A stretch of 64,000 nucleotides of DNA from contig CALNVZ010003433.1 of NCBI GenBank assembly GCA_940671915.1, positions 14,788,363 through 14,852,362 on the forward strand, in the 5' to 3' direction. Numbering within the stretch: position 1 is the stretch's first letter; each line of letters begins with the position of its first letter. The notes under the pieces are model-generated. The model was not told the DNA's origin, ran no database searches, and worked only from the letters and a program-made list of their open reading frames with translations. The translations under genes and the position numbers were made by a program. Of the stretch, positions 63,631 to 64,000 are shown in pieces. The stretch is from Paracentrotus lividus (taxonomy: Eukaryota; Echinodermata; Echinoidea; Camarodonta; Echinidae).

Positions 63631-64000
63631 ACCAAGACGGATCGGGTAGTACGATCGAGCATATAACCAGGTAGGTTATTTTCATTATTCTGATTATCTG
63701 TAAGTAATACCACTGGCGGGGCGAAATAGCAAAAATATATATTTGGGTACTGTTTTCATGTATTTAAATAATACAAGCGTAAGTAAACATTTTTAAACTG
63801 CCAAAACAAACAAAATTTGCATTACAATTATTCCTGAATAAGTCCTGAATTAAGTCCTGAAATAAGTCCTGAATTAATATGTTGGAATCCAGAAACAAAT
63901 ATGCATTACGCATGTTCACTAATAACTTGGGTCTATAAATGTAACATCGACAATTATTAGTTTATTTTGCAGGATTCCTATTTTGATATAAACCAGACTA
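63631..64000. other. Non-coding window end
   Basis: AT-rich, with three AAGTCCTGAAT-type short tandem words at 63839-63876. Nothing else seen. Confidence 0.6.

Overview
The window is animal nuclear DNA. It is AT-rich, has long introns with GT..AG splice sites, one multi-exon gene, many short non-autonomous DNA transposons, simple repeats, and two assembly gaps (23 N and 395 N). Palindromic TACATGTA tracts and many copies of a TAGGCCTACATGTA-type word, together with the transposon families, suggest a sea urchin or close relative. This assignment is inference from composition; no species is claimed.

The only gene I can support runs on the minus strand from about 39350 to 16183. It encodes part of a MOZ/MORF (KAT6A/KAT6B) histone acetyltransferase. 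Five exons join without a phase error: 39350-39233, 29171-29059, 28130-28052, 27079-26914 and 17510-16183. In order they encode the linker plus start of PHD1, the rest of PHD1 plus start of PHD2, the core of PHD2, the end of PHD2 with a basic tail, and a 1.3 kb low-complexity basic exon. That last exon carries two copies of a G-L-I/F-D-G-L-S motif known once in vertebrate KAT6 proteins. The N-terminal H1/H5-like exons should lie to the right of 39350 and the MYST acetyltransferase exons to the left of 16183. I could not find either here, so the gene is partial at both ends.

Layout. 1-16182: presumed last visible intron (or 3' flank), mostly featureless AT-rich DNA. 16183-17510: large exon. 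17511-26913: 9.4 kb intron with a short TA-flanked element, retroposon-like (ATT)n tails, a suspicious 0.38 kb tandem duplication, a 40-bp minisatellite, a CpG-rich inverted-repeat element and a 0.2 kb foldback. 26914-29171: three exons and two short introns, one holding the large gap. 29172-39232: 10 kb intron with a TTAA-flanked MITE and many microsatellites. 39233-39350: PHD1 exon. 39351-64000: presumed upstream intron(s), dense in mobile elements. These include a 51-bp minisatellite inside a palindrome-rich element, a 1.5 kb element carrying a degenerate BED-like zinc-finger relic, an ETS/NRF1-type promoter-like site and a long ACTGTAAAAA-type element.

I see no tRNA, rRNA, CRISPR array, operon or virus. 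Most long open frames are shadows of the KAT6 exons, of gaps, or of tandem repeats whose unit is a multiple of three. The best candidates for something new are the duplicated GLIDGLS-type motif, a pair of related 6-bp-target-site elements, and the palindrome-ended element with the embedded minisatellite.
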